A stretch of DNA of 64,000 nucleotides from NCBI GenBank assembly GCA_019009955.1, contig CM032230.1:104368501-104432500 (forward strand), written 5' to 3'. Source of the DNA: Riptortus pedestris. Lineage: Eukaryota > Arthropoda > Insecta > Hemiptera > Alydidae. The notes below the pieces were generated by a model, which searched no databases, was not told the DNA's origin, and saw only the letters and a list, made by a program, of their open reading frames with translations. A program made the translations under genes and the position numbers. Below, piece by piece: positions 46,046 through 57,147 of the stretch. Position 1 is the first letter of the stretch. Each line of letters starts with the position of its first letter.

Positions 46046-47648
46046 CCACCGAAACCTCTTAGAAAATTTAGTCATTACAACACTTCAAGACTTTGGGGCA
46101 AATAAGCACGTTCTCTCGTTAAACTTTAACTCACGTTAAAAACTTTTTGTTCAAATCCGTTGGGGTTAGCCCTTGTCAGTCTCTCCCTTCCCTGCCCTCT
46201 GCTTTGCAAGGAGACGTTTATAACACCATATTAATGTTTTATGTTTGTACTCAAGCAAGTTATTTTGGTTGCTTTATTAAATGCGCCCACAACTAAACAT
46301 TAGTTTTAATATGTATGACCATATTGCTGATGCGGTTATAGAAAGGGAGAATTAAATTCTGCTAATAAACACAAGTAGAAGTCTAGGGACATTTTAGCAG
46401 AAGTCAGTGTTCCGGACGAGAAACTGTCGGGCATAGCTCATCCTTAGAGGAGAGTCTCAAAGATTAAGGCGGTGCAAAGTTCCCCTCTGCTCCAGCCCTT
46501 AAGTAATAGAGCCCTTATTTCACGGGAATTAGGAGAAGGAGGGCGGGGGACTTCTCTCACCTCCCTGGGGACCTCTGAGGGAGAGAGAGAGAAAGGAGAG
46601 AGAAAGTGAGAGAGAGGGAGGGAGAGAGTGAGAGAGAAATTCCAGGGGAGAGGTGGAATTAGGATTTGAGCCCAAGCCGTTTTGCCGGCAGCTTGGCGGG
46701 TTATCGGCTCTTGCCACCTTGCAGGAGTACTTATTATACTTTAAGAAACCGCCATAGGGGGCAGCACCATATCTCCCAACGGCTTCCCATTAGAATACCA
46801 CAATCCCCCCACTTCTCCAGAGCTACTCAGCCAACCCCACCCCTTATTCCGATTCTTATTAGATTTGCAGTTGGATTCTATAGCGGTCCAATCCGCGTCC
46901 CAGGTAGAATTTCCATTATTGGCAGGCTGCCTGTGGAATCAATTTTTTTTCTCCTTTTTCCCTGTGAAATCAATCAACTTAAATTGAGCCTGTGAAAGAA
47001 AGTTGTTACTTCTTTGCTGAAGTGGGCAACTTATGCCAATGACCTTTTGTAGAAGCAATTTGTTCTTCTGTAAAATGAGGAATTATTTGTGTAAATAAAG
47101 AGAATGATAATCTTTTTAAATTGCAGTCGTTTACTTCATATCTGACTTACTTCGTAGTACTTCATTTCAATTAATTATTATCCTATTTCTCCACCTCGAC
47201 TATATAATTTATTAGGAGACAATTGTATCGAATTCAAGCGCCTCAAAAATAGTATTTTGGACTTTTAAATCCGGCATGTAAATAAAGTTTAATTTTAAAA
47301 GTATTTTATATTATGGACACAAAGTATATTAAAATTGTTAGAGAGGTTTTCATCTGTATCTCGCAAAACTGACTAATGGTCTGTTGTAGCCATAGCGAAG
47401 CATCCTTACGGTAATTTTAACTGGAGCTAACAGCCTTAAATCGCTTTCGTGGCATTAGTTTCAGTGAGAAATCTTATCAGGCAGGTATGAAACATATTCC
47501 TATTCTAAATCCATATGGACCAAAAGGGTTAATAATTTTTAGTATCATTGAAAATCAGTAAAAACATCAGTGCTAAGCTTTATTTCGAAAATGTTAATGA
47601 GACCTCTGAAAGAAAATTAACTTTCTATTGCCAAAATAATATTAGAAA
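46046..47648. other. Unassigned DNA, GC-richer and GA-rich at 46440-46960
   Basis: An impure GA tract lies at about 46574-46640. Overlapping short frames give no recognised product. Confidence 0.35.
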
Positions 47649-48267
47649 TCTTTATATATATATAAGTCTACTGTGCGTGTGTATGTCACTGAACTCCTCC
47701 TAAACGGCTGGACCGATTTCTATGTTTTTTTTACTATGCGTTTGGGTGACGCCCTGGATGGTTTAGATTCACAAGTCAGCCCGGCAGATGGAGCAGGAGT
47801 GGGGGTTCTAAGGGAGGTCTAAAATTAAAAATAGCGATATTTCAGTTTCCTATTGGGTTTTCGGCAAATATGCACAGGATACAAGTTGTTCATTTTGTTG
47901 TTTAGTATAACTTTTGTTATATTCACTTGTGTCGTATATCAAAGTATAAACGAGATATACAATAAAAAATTAAAGTGGGAGCCAACAATTTTATTGGGCA
48001 CTAACGACTGAACCGAACTTAACACTGCTCTATATGTTAATTAGATTTAATTCTTCTTAGGTTCGAACGGGAGTTGAGGTTATAAGGGAGGCCTGAATAA
48101 AAAATCGCGGTATTTCATTTTCTATTTGTTTTTAGGCAAACGTGCACATATAAAAAGTTGTTTTTTTTGTGTTATTAAAAGTAGATTTTTTAAAACATAA
48201 TATTATCAAATTTAATATCCTAATCTCTTGAAATGTCATGCTGGACAACGTTTGTCGGGCCCGCTAG
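47649..48267 (+). mobile_element. Non-autonomous Helitron
   Basis: The 619-bp element starts TCTTTATATATATATAAG after an A. It carries CTCCTCCTAAACGGCTGGAC near its 5' end and ends with hairpin GGACAACGTTTGTC, then GGGCCCGCTAG, followed by a host T. Two internal segments resemble each other (GGGGGTTCTAAGGGAGGTCT near 47803 and GGTTATAAGGGAGGCCTGA near 48078), each followed by an AATCGCGGTATTTCA-like stretch. There is no coding sequence. Confidence 0.88.
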
Positions 48268-48829
48268 TACCAATATAATTATTTTCTGTTTTGAATGCAT
48301 GATCCCTTATAACGTTTTGGGTGAGGTAATCTACTTTGAGTTTATGGTATGATGAAGTTACTAAAATGTCCCCCAGCGCTAGGAAATCTTCTGGAAGTAT
48401 TTTTGGAAGCAGTCAGTACTTTGTTTTATATTGGAATATTGGAGTAACAATGTTTCTGGAGTATTGTCCTCCAAAAGAACACACACACGCACGCACAAAC
48501 ACATGCTGACAGCAGTTTCTAGTATGATGGTTTCCACGGCGACAATAAGCCCATAATGGGAGTAGAAAGGAGTATGTTGTGACGTGGGGAGAGGCCATTA
48601 TTGTCCAAGTCTCGAACACGATCCCCTTGTATGATGTAAGCGGCTTACTCGAGTCAGATTTTGCTCTACTTTGACATTAAGTACCCCTCATATCTTCTAG
48701 TGTTCCCTCCTATCCTGAAATTTACTCTTACCCTTGAAGTAAACACTTTCAGTTCACGGAAACTTTGTAGGATATTCGTGTACTTCTAACAGCTGTCTTA
48801 ATTCCCCTAAAAAGTGCTAAAAGACTTTT
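48268..48829. other. Anonymous DNA
   Basis: Nothing is recognised apart from a short impure CA tract at about 48478-48505. Confidence 0.4.
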
Positions 48830-50135
48830 TAGTAGATTTCCTTTAAGGAATAATCAGCTATTGAAGTTTTGCTCATGACGCGATTTTCGGGAAAATTCCG
48901 TAAACATCCATCGTTACTACTTAAAAGATGATAAAAATGAGGTCCGTTAAAATTACATAAATATACTAGATGTACCCTGCACGCGTTGTAACGCCACCAA
49001 CTAAAATACTAAATTATGATAAAGATTTGTATAATAAAAGTTACTCTAAATATCATATTAAAGAACTTTTGCCATGAGCACGTTCGCCAAAAAAAAATAA
49101 AAAAAAAAAATAGGAAACTAAATATGACAATTTTTCATTTCATGCCTCCCTAACAACCCCCACTCCTGTTGGTTTCTAAAAATGTTAATATAGCTTATTG
49201 GCAAAAATATGGAGTTTTGTTGATTTCGATCAAGTCTTTCGTGTCCTATAACACTGTTTACCTCGTCTATAGTTTTTCGTGTATAACTCATTTATACTTT
49301 GGTATACGGCATATATTACAAAAGTTACTCTAATTATCAGAATATACAAATTTTGTTATTTACATGTTTGCCGAAAAACGGCAACGAAATATCGCTATTT
49401 TTAATTTTAGGCCTCCCTTACAACCCCCACTCGTCTCTGAGAATACTAATACAGCCAAAAACCTAACCTGGGCTAGTAGTAATATACATACCAAGTTTCA
49501 CAAAATTCGGTTCAGCTGTTTACGATTCTATAAAGGACGTACAAACAAACTGATTTTTATAAATATATAGATAAATATATAAGAGTATATTTGTCTGTTA
49601 ACGCTTTAGCGGTTGCAATTTTTTGTTAATCATTATCAAACTTGATTTGAACGTTTTGTTTAAAACTAAAGATCGAGTTCGTTAACGGCTGAAATCGGAC
49701 CGAGGAGGGGAATTTCGAAAATTATTATCTCCGTTATAATCCGTCTTAACGAAAAATTGTATAGAACCGATCTTATTTCGAACTTAATTGCTTATCAACG
49801 TTGTTAACTACTTATATTCTCTATCATGAATATTAACAGAAATATTTGCATTTGTTAGTTTTCAGCCTTTAGATAACTCCCACTTCTACTCATTTCAAAT
49901 CAATAATTAGCTGTTCTCATTGAACTTCTACTATGTGAGGTACATGCAAATTTAAAAATTGAGGTATTAGTACTTTCTTGTTTTCAGTCTTCAGTTTACC
50001 CCCGCCCACTACCACTCGTCATATTTTGACTTAGAAATTGTGAATTTAAAGGGAGGGGATGGCGGATGACATACTAGTGTGCCACACCTAGTACGTGGGA
50101 AATCTGCTTAGTTTATGCAGCTACTAGTGACGCAC
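48830..50135 (+). mobile_element. HLE copy interrupted by a Helitron
   Basis: The 5' end TAGTAGATTTCCTTTAAGG at 48830 runs to ATGAGGTCCGTTAAAATTAC. After the Helitron, TTTGTCTGTTAACGCTTTAG resumes the central hairpin, so the insertion point is the AT microsatellite. Two module rounds follow, and the copy ends TTTATGCAGCTACTAGTGAC, GACGCAC at 50135, next to TTTTTG. Without the insert it would be about 700 bp. Confidence 0.87.
48966..49571 (-). mobile_element. Non-autonomous Helitron nested in an HLE
   Basis: On the minus strand it begins TCTATATATTTATAAAAATC after an A and ends GGCGTTACAACGCG...ACATCTAG followed by T. The internal GGGGGTTGT...AGGGAGGC segments occur twice, as in the 47649 element, so both belong to one family in opposite orientation about 700 bp apart. 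Length is 606 bp with no coding sequence. Confidence 0.87.
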
Positions 50136-50512
50136 TTTTTGATGTATTTCGACGAGTCCGAAATAAATCCAATGGGTCTTTGTTCAAATTTTTCCACGCA
50201 GCAATCACAGATACTCTGTCATTTGGCAATATTATTGATGTGTTGCTATAACGCTCTATAGAGCACTCTTTTGATGGCTTTTTGGGAAAATTGGAATTTT
50301 TCTCGGGATCCGCCCCCATGCTGAGTCCATTTTAATAGTCGTACCGTACATTGTATAGCATAATTCCAAATACTACAATTGCTAATTGAATTTGTGGATG
50401 CAGAGGTCTATCATTCTGTACATGCTTTTAATTAAAAGTGATATTAGATAAAGTACACAAGTAATGAAATGTTTCAAGCTATAATGAAGTAGTCGTTGCT
50501 GTCAGGATTGCA
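50136..50512 (+). repeat. Segment X, copy 1 (inverted duplicate of 52986-53361)
   Basis: This unique-looking segment of about 377 bp starts TTTTTGATGTATTT directly at an HLE 3' end and ends GTCAGGATTGCATTT. It matches the reverse complement of 52986-53361 almost base for base over its right part. No coding potential is recognised. Confidence 0.9.
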
Positions 50513-51054
50513 TTTGTAGTTTATATATATATATATATATATCAAACTTTAGAGTTTTTATCACTGCACAATTTATTTGACAATGTACTATACACTTTTC
50601 CACACCTGGTGAATTATTCTGCGCTTCTAATGATAATATTCACTGAAAACTTCACTTCTTAGTACAACAACTCACGATCACGCGAATCAGTGAATTTCAC
50701 AAAACACGGGACTGCACTGATCTTCACAAGAATACGACACTGCACTGTTCTTCACAAAAACATGGTACAACACAGATTTTCACCTAAATACTGCACTGCA
50801 CTGAAACTCAAAATCACTGTTCACTAAACCTGCACTAAACGCTCTGTTATTCGCTAGAAAGAAAATCGAGAACTAACTGTTGGGCGGGCTGTGCGGTCCT
50901 TACATAGCTCGGGCATCGGCTCGAAGGATTAGTCCACTCCATCGGCTCCGAAGTCTAGAAGACTCTTGACCCGACCCCACTCTTCACAACGGACGCCTTC
51001 ATTTTTTTCGTACTTCTTCACTATAATTTTCAGTTACGTAATATTCACAACAAT
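50513..51054. other. Unassigned DNA with a minisatellite
   Basis: A short TA tract lies at 50521-50542. The part 50880-51000 is less AT-rich. Only the minisatellite listed next is recognised. Confidence 0.4.
50693..50812 (+). repeat. Minisatellite, about four 27-29 bp units
   Basis: TTCACAAAACACGGGACTGC and TTCACAAGAATACGACACTG, each followed by an ACTGT/ACTGA ending, begin successive units. Two more diverged units start TTCACAAAAACATGG and TTCACCTAAATACTG. The spacing of the TTCAC starts is about 28 bases. Confidence 0.75.
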
Positions 51055-51464
51055 GTATATGTATATTTAACTGTTTAGTTCAACTCTAACCTAATATGAT
51101 GATATAATGGTAGAATATTTTTACCCATACTTGGGGTGAGTACGTTACTTCAGATATCACAAGATACAAAAAATTGTCCAGAAAAACATCCCTATGTTAA
51201 GACCACTTCATTCTATAACTAGGTAGCTATTGCAGGCGATTCTCTGATAGTTCTAAAATCGGACTTGAAATAGCTGGGGGTTCAGAGTGAGAGGAATTCT
51301 TAACTTTTTAAAATATTTTAGATTCGTTGTTGGAAAAAAATTTCCTAGGATGTGATGTCGCAAAGAGCTGATTAGCGAGAGGTTTGTAGATAAGCACCTC
51401 CCCCTCCTTGGCAGGTGGGGGTTTGATCCGTGACTATTGCGCATGCGAAAGAGAACTATACCCG
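51055..51464 (+). repeat. Segment Y, copy 1
   Basis: About 410 bp starting GTATATTTAACTGTTTAGTT, repeated directly at 52097-52487. It includes TAGCGAGAGG (51386) and GGGGGTTTGATCC (51417), faintly like pol III A and B boxes. It runs directly into the middle of an HLE. Confidence 0.88.
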
Positions 51465-51783
51465 ACCACAGACTTCATAAAAGTGCAAATATCGCGGTTA
51501 ATATTCAAGTTAGAGAATAAATGTATATAACAATATTTATAGTAAATTTAATTTGCAATAAGATTGGTTCTATACAATTTATCGATCCGACGAATAGTAA
51601 CGGAGATATGTCGAATTCCCCCCCCCCCTTTAAACCCGCCCTCCCACTGGTCCGATTTCAGCCGTTAACGAACTTGATCTATCTGTTTGCATAAAACATT
51701 TAAATGTTAATGATCAAACAAAAATTGCGACCGGTAGAGCGTTAACAGACAAATATATATCTATATATATATATATATATATC

Positions 51784-51814
<31 letters not shown>

Positions 51815-51957
51815 GTATATATATCCAGATAACATTTTGAACGGACCTCATTTACGTCATCTCCTTGGTAGGATCGATAGACATTTGAGGAAATGTTTCG
51901 AAAATCGCGTCATGAGTACGACCTCGATAGCTGATTTCCCTTAAGGGAAATCTGCTA
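51465..51957 (-). mobile_element. HLE copy lacking its 3' end
   Basis: The plus strand enters at ACTATACCCGACCACAGAC, an internal subfamily B position, and runs through the module, C-run and TA tracts (51753-51812). It ends in CTTAAGGGAAATCTGCTA at 51957 with a perfect 5' palindrome. Segment Y replaces the missing 3' third. Confidence 0.87.
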
Positions 51958-51960
51958 AAA

Positions 51961-52096
51961 CTCAGTCACGCAGGTGCTACGTAAACAAAGCAGATTTCCT
52001 TTGTATTGATCTCTTCCACTATACTACATATATTCTATTTCTAAGTAATAATCCGATGATTAGAAGTGGGGGGTAAATGAAGGCTGAAAACAAGAA
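51961..52096 (-). mobile_element. HLE 3' fragment (variant end) in head-to-tail junction
   Basis: CTCAGTCACGCAGGTGCTAC is a 3' hairpin end with CTGAG in place of GACGGAC on the element strand. AGCAGATTTCC and a segment GTAATAATCCGATGATTAG follow, shared with 54203. It is cut at 52096, where segment Y copy 2 begins. Confidence 0.8.
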
Positions 52097-52487
52097 ATGT
52101 ATATTTAACTGTTTAGTTCAACTCTAACCTAATATGGTTGGAAATAGAATATTTTTACCCATACTTGGGGTGAGTACGGAACTTCAAATATCACAAGGTA
52201 CAAGTTTTTGTACAGGAAAACGTCCTTATGTTAGGACAACTTCATTCTGTAACTAGGTAACTATTGCAGGTGATTCTCTGATAGTTCTAAAATCGGACTT
52301 GAAATAGGTGGGGTTCAGAGTGAAGGGAATTCTTAACTTTTTAAAATATTTTAGATTCGTTGTTGAAAAAAAGGTTTCCTAGGATGTGATGTCGCAAAGA
52401 GCTGATTAGCGAGAGGTTTGTAGATAAGCACCTCCCCCCCTTGGCAGGTGGGGGTTTGATCCGTGACTATTGCGCATGCGAAAGAGA
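52097..52487 (+). repeat. Segment Y, copy 2
   Basis: A direct repeat of 51055-51464 with scattered differences, ending at GCGCATGCGAAAGAGA like the first copy. Confidence 0.88.
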
Positions 52488-52724
52488 TGTATTGCTCCTG
52501 ACGTACCCGCACGCCATCCCCCCTTGTTATCAGTGGCATCTGAGAGGCTACTTATCTCTTCGATATTTATTGCACCGCTCTCGCCGTCAACTTATTTACC
52601 TCGCCTTTCTAAGTCGTTAGCATCACTTCCCCGCTTTAAAAACCTCCCTTTTATTAGGGTTCCGTTTTACCAAGGAAGGAAGTGGAAACCCCCGCGTTAC
52701 TGCGTCTCTCTACGAAAAGGAAAA
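52488..52724. other. Unassigned DNA between segment Y and an HLE
   Basis: About 240 bp, less AT-rich than its neighbours and not found elsewhere in the window. It is absent from the first duplication unit. Confidence 0.4.
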
Positions 52725-52980
52725 CTCAGTCACGCAGGGGCTGCGTAAACTAAGCAGATTTCCCATGTGAAGTTTTACAATAGAGAAATCTGCATACTGG
52801 TAACACAACACCACCGTGATTAAATACGAACGGTAATGTGAAATCTTTCAGTTAATTAAAATAAATTACCAACTGAAATGTCTTCTGAATTGTAAGAATA
52901 ATTTATATTTTAATAACTCAAAACTTAGTAGTCCAAGAACTAAAGAAGGGAGGGCGGATGAACAGAACGTATTTGGATAA
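52725..52980 (-). mobile_element. HLE 3' fragment, subfamily B
   Basis: CTCAGTCACGCAGGGGCTGC and the B-type segment ACACAACACCACCGTG to ACAGAACGTATTTGGATAA are nearly identical to the start of the 53362 copy. It stops where segment X begins. Confidence 0.85.
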
Positions 52981-52985
52981 ATAAA

Positions 52986-53361
52986 TGCAATCCTGACAGC
53001 AACGACTACTTCATTATAGCTTGAACCATTTCATTACTTGTGTACTTTATCTAATATCACTTTTAATTAAAAGCATGTACAGAATGATAGACCTCTGCAT
53101 CCACAAATTCAATTAGCAATTGTAGTATTTGGAATTATGCTATACAATGTACAGTACGACTCTTAAAATGGACTCAGCGTGGGGGCGGATCCCGAAAAAA
53201 ATTCCAATTTTCCCAAAAAAGCCATCAAAAGAGTGCTCTATAGAGCGTTCTAGCAACATATCAACAATATTTCCAAATGACAGAGTAACTGTGATTGCTA
53301 CATCAAAACATTTGAACAAAAACCGTTGATTTAATTCGGACAGGCTTAAATACATCAAAAA
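52986..53361 (-). repeat. Segment X, copy 2
   Basis: The inverted counterpart of 50136-50512, again ending exactly at an HLE 3' terminus (GACGCAC on the element strand). Confidence 0.9.
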
Positions 53362-54015
53362 GTGCGTCACGCAGGGGCTGCGTAAACTAAGCAGATTTCC
53401 CATGTGAAGTTTTACAATAGAGAAATCTGCATACTGGTAACACAACACCACCCTGATTAAATACAAACGGTAATGTGAAATCTTTCAGTTAATTAAAATA
53501 AATTACCAACTGAAATGTCTTCTGAGTTGTAAGAATAATTTATATTTTAATAACTCAAATTTAGCAGTCCAAGAACTAAAGAAGGGAGTGCGGATGAAGA
53601 GAACGTATTTGGATAAATCTCACAAAGTAACGAAGGTAAGGTAAGGTTAGAAAAGACAGGTAAGGTTAGAAGCTTCCACCTGAGCCGATCAGTTACGGAA
53701 ACGTCCGACCCAATCTGAACTATACCCGACCACAGACTTCATAAAAGTGCAAATATCTTGGTTAATATTCAAGATAGAGAATAAATGTATATAACATTAT
53801 TTATAGTAAATTTAATTTGCAATAAGATTGGTTCTATGCAATTTTTCGATCCGATGTACAGTAACGGAGATATTTCGAATTCCCCCCCTCTAAACCCCCC
53901 TTCCCACTGGTCCGATTTCAGCCGTTAACGAACTTGATCTGTCTTTTGCATAAAACGACTAAATATCGAGTTTGGTAACGATTAAACAAAAATTGCGACC
54001 GCTAGAGCGTTAACC

Positions 54016-54079
<64 letters not shown>

Positions 54080-54199
54080 GACACGGACCTCATTTTCGTC
54101 ATCGCCTGGGTAGGATCGATGGACATTTGACGACAATTTTCGAAAATCGCGTCATGAGTACGACCTCAATAGCTGATTTCCCTTAAAGGAAATCTGCTA
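53362..54199 (-). mobile_element. HLE copy, full length, subfamily B
   Basis: The plus strand runs from GTGCGTCACGCAGGGGCTGC at 53362 to CCTTAAAGGAAATCTGCTA at 54199. It contains the B-type segment, a GGTAAGGTAAGGTTAG patch, the module, the C-run, the central hairpin (one base lost) and (TA)n at 54018-54075. It is the most complete subfamily B copy here. Confidence 0.9.
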
Positions 54200-54202
54200 A
54201 AA

Positions 54203-54410
54203 CTCAGTCACGCAGGTGCTGCGTAAACAAAGCAGATTTCCTTTGTATTGACCTCTCCCACTAGATTACATATATTCTATTTCTAAGTAATAATCCGATG
54301 ATTAGAAATGGGGGGTAACTGAAGGCTGAAAGCAAGAAAGTACTTATACCTCGCTTAGTATTTGAAATACGAAAAAAATGTATAGAACAGCAGTTATAGA
54401 GAGTCATTAG
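54203..54410 (-). mobile_element. HLE 3' fragment in head-to-tail junction
   Basis: CTCAGTCACGCAGGTGCTGC, the same variant end as 51961, is followed by GTAATAATCCGATGATTAG and AGTATTTGAAATACG. It lies three bases from the 5' end of the 53362-54199 copy. Confidence 0.8.
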
Positions 54411-54889
54411 TTTTACTTATCGGTTATCGGGAGCCCACCCATTTAAACATGATTATTATATCATATTAAAAAAAAAACCACTTTATTATTTAAAATAACA
54501 CTTCTAGAATTTATTTGAGCGTAAAAATGTAATTTTAAATTAGAGTTAGACCAAAACTGGACGACGTACGGTGTAGCTGCATAAAGCAGTCGTCCCCGGC
54601 CGTCAAATGCCACATGAACTCTGCAAAATTACTGTCCAAGTGATAACTAATAATAAATGATCACTTATTTTCTGATAACAAATTGAAACAGAATGACAAA
54701 AATAACCTAGTCAAGTATGAACAGTCTAAAGCGATAGCAATAAACGGTTTTGAACCAGTAAATATTTTATATGTAAATAATAAGTGGTCTCCCGTTACCT
54801 CCCTCCCTCCCTCGTGGGTTGACTGAACGCTTAACTGGTAATGATCTGTTGAAAACTGTGTTTGATATTTTAGCTTTCAAGTGAGTGGC
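54411..54889. other. Anonymous DNA
   Basis: Nothing is recognised. Confidence 0.4.
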
Positions 54890-55357
54890 TCATTATATAT
54901 CAGATTAAGGTAAATATGACATGAGTAGTGGTGGGGTTAATGAAGGCAGGAAACTAGAAAATGCAAATATTGAGATAATATCGAATTTAATATCCTAAAT
55001 ACAGAAAATTTGTATGCTACAATATTTATATCTAATTAATTTGGCAATAAGATTCGTTCTATACAATTTTTTGTTCGGACTTGTGATGACGGAGATATTT
55101 TGAATTTCCGAATTTCCCCCTCTAAAGCCTTTAATGAATTTGATTTTTAGTTTCACATAAAACGTGTAAATACCAAATTGGGTTGCAATAACACAAAAAT
55201 TTCCACTGCTAGAGCTCGCAGAGTTTCGATTTTTGAATGGGCCTCAGTTTTGTCAGCTCTTCGGTGGAATCGTTGGACATTTGATGGAAATGTTCGAACA
55301 TCTCGTAATGAGTACGACTTCAGTAGCTAATACCAGATAGCACAGAAATCTGCTAAA
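54890..55357 (-). mobile_element. HLE copy, diverged, 3' end missing
   Basis: TGCTACAATATTTATATC, GACGGAGATATTTTGAATTT and GTACGACTTCAGTAGCTAAT lead to GAAATCTGCTA at 55357. The microsatellite is absent and the 5' palindrome is disrupted. This looks like an old copy. Confidence 0.68.
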
Positions 55358-55444
55358 GCGGTTCATGACGTGTTTTCATTCCTTTCTTGCCATCTGTGCT
55401 AAAGTGGTCCGGTGACGTGAGCGGATGAAAACAGAAATATAAAA

Positions 55445-56109
55445 GTCCGTCACGCAGTGGCTGCGTAAACTAAGCAGATTTCCCACGTGAAGTTTTACAA
55501 TAGAGAAATCTGCCTAATAACAACTGTAGTAGTAAGAAACCTCTAAACCTAAAACATTATTTAGGGCGTAATAACCCAGAAGTTTCTAGCCCCAAAAAAC
55601 AGTTAACCTAACCTCTAAACCTATTCACGAGGGACGAGTAGTTATGGCCGCCAGAGCTCTCGGCGGAAAGTCCGAACATAGCCTACTGGTGATCACACGC
55701 AGATTACAAATGCAAATATCTCGGTTAATATTCAAGATAGAGAATAAATGCATATAATATTTATAGTAAAGATTGGTTCTATACAATTTTTCGATCCGTT
55801 GCATAATAACGGAGATATTTCAAATTTATGAAAATCCCCCCCTCTAAACCCCCCTCCCACTGGTCTGATTTCAGCCGTTAACGAACTTTTACATTTAATC
55901 TTTCTTTTACATAAAACGATTAAATACCGAGTTTGGTGACTAGTAAACAAAAATTGCGACTGCTGTTAACAGATATATATATATAGTTTTGAACGGACCT
56001 CATTTTCGTCATCTCCTGGGTAGGATCGATGGACATTTGAAGAAATTTTTCGAAAATCGCGTCATGAGTACGACCTCAATAGCTGATTTCCCTTAAGGGA
56101 TATCTGCTA
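55445..56109 (-). mobile_element. HLE copy, full length, subfamily A
   Basis: The plus strand runs from GTCCGTCACGCAGTGGCTGC at 55445 to CCTTAAGGGATATCTGCTA at 56109. The A-type segment (ACCTCTAAACCTATTCACG, AGAGCTCTCGGCGG) is nearly identical to the 42951 and 57616 copies. The TA tract is very short and the central hairpin is half deleted. Confidence 0.9.
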
Positions 56110-56112
56110 AAA

Positions 56113-56330
56113 ATTAATTAACGATTAATATTTCAGTTAGAGAGAACTTTATACAGAACAACATTGTAGGAAATTAAATTCCTACTAAGATTGGTTATGT
56201 AACTTTGAATTGATCCGACTCATATTTCGAGAACATTTCGAAATTTTCTTTTCTCTCCTTATGAACCTTGTCCGATTTCATCGTTTAGCAAACTTGATCT
56301 TTCCGTTGATCATTTAAATATCGTGTGCTT
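56113..56330 (-). mobile_element. HLE internal fragment next to a 5' end
   Basis: TTAACGATTAATATTTCAG, ACTAAGATTGGTTATGTAAC and GAATTGATCCGACTCATA match the module. It has no 3' end. Confidence 0.6.
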
Positions 56331-57147
56331 CGTTAAAGTTGTTTTTACGAATAATTTTAAGCGAACCTCAGCTGGCATTGATGGATATTTGTTTATTTTT
56401 TTCGAAATATGTGACCAGCTGATCGGAATCCTGCTAATAATATTCCTAGCAATATATTGGTTCTCGGCGAAGCAGATTGGTTTCAATGGTGAAATAGAAT
56501 GGATATGCAATATTTAAAGGTGAGGACGTTGGGTCAGGTGCCGTTAATATGGCCGGTGAATGTTAATCTCCGCCTGGTCCTGCTTTAAGCCCAGATATTT
56601 TATGGCCCGCTGCCTAATTCCTTATTATTAAATTTTATGTTCACGCTCGCTAAGCTTACATTTCCTCAGATTGCTCTTATCTTATTACCATTCCTGGAAG
56701 CTTTATGCTTAGATTTGATTCTGAATTAACCAGTATTTGGGCGAATTTTGTATGTTAGAATAGAATCATAAATTCAGTTAGAAATACGGCCATTAAATCC
56801 TTTTTGCATGATGTTCGATCATCGCTAAAACCATTACAGGACTACATTTTTTTTCATACAGTCAACTATAGTGGGACAGGTAAGACATAAGGTAACTAGA
56901 AATTTCACAAGGCATGAGAAATCGTACTGGAAAAGTACCTTATGTTATGGCCACAACATTCGAAAACTTGGCAACTGTCGTGGACGATTTACTTATCCCG
57001 CTAAGAATTTTCAAAAATAGATAAACTTGTCAAGAGCAAACAATTACAAATGGATATGATGGCCCTTTATTCTATACCCCCCAAATAAATCATGGAATAT
57101 TTGGTATTTTCGCAAATACTCAATACTCGTGTCTTCTAAAGATATTT
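56331..57147. other. Anonymous DNA
   Basis: Two complementary frames of about 65 codons at 56310-56517 have no recognisable product. Nothing else is seen. Confidence 0.4.

Noticed and set aside
50136..50512. Segment X as a captured gene exon
   Set aside because: No frame shows a recognisable protein or splice-site pattern, so it stays an anonymous duplicated segment.
51386..51430. TAGCGAGAGG and GGTTTGATCC in segment Y as a tRNA gene
   Set aside because: The spacing is tolerable, but no acceptor, D or T stems pair, so it is mentioned only as a faint resemblance.
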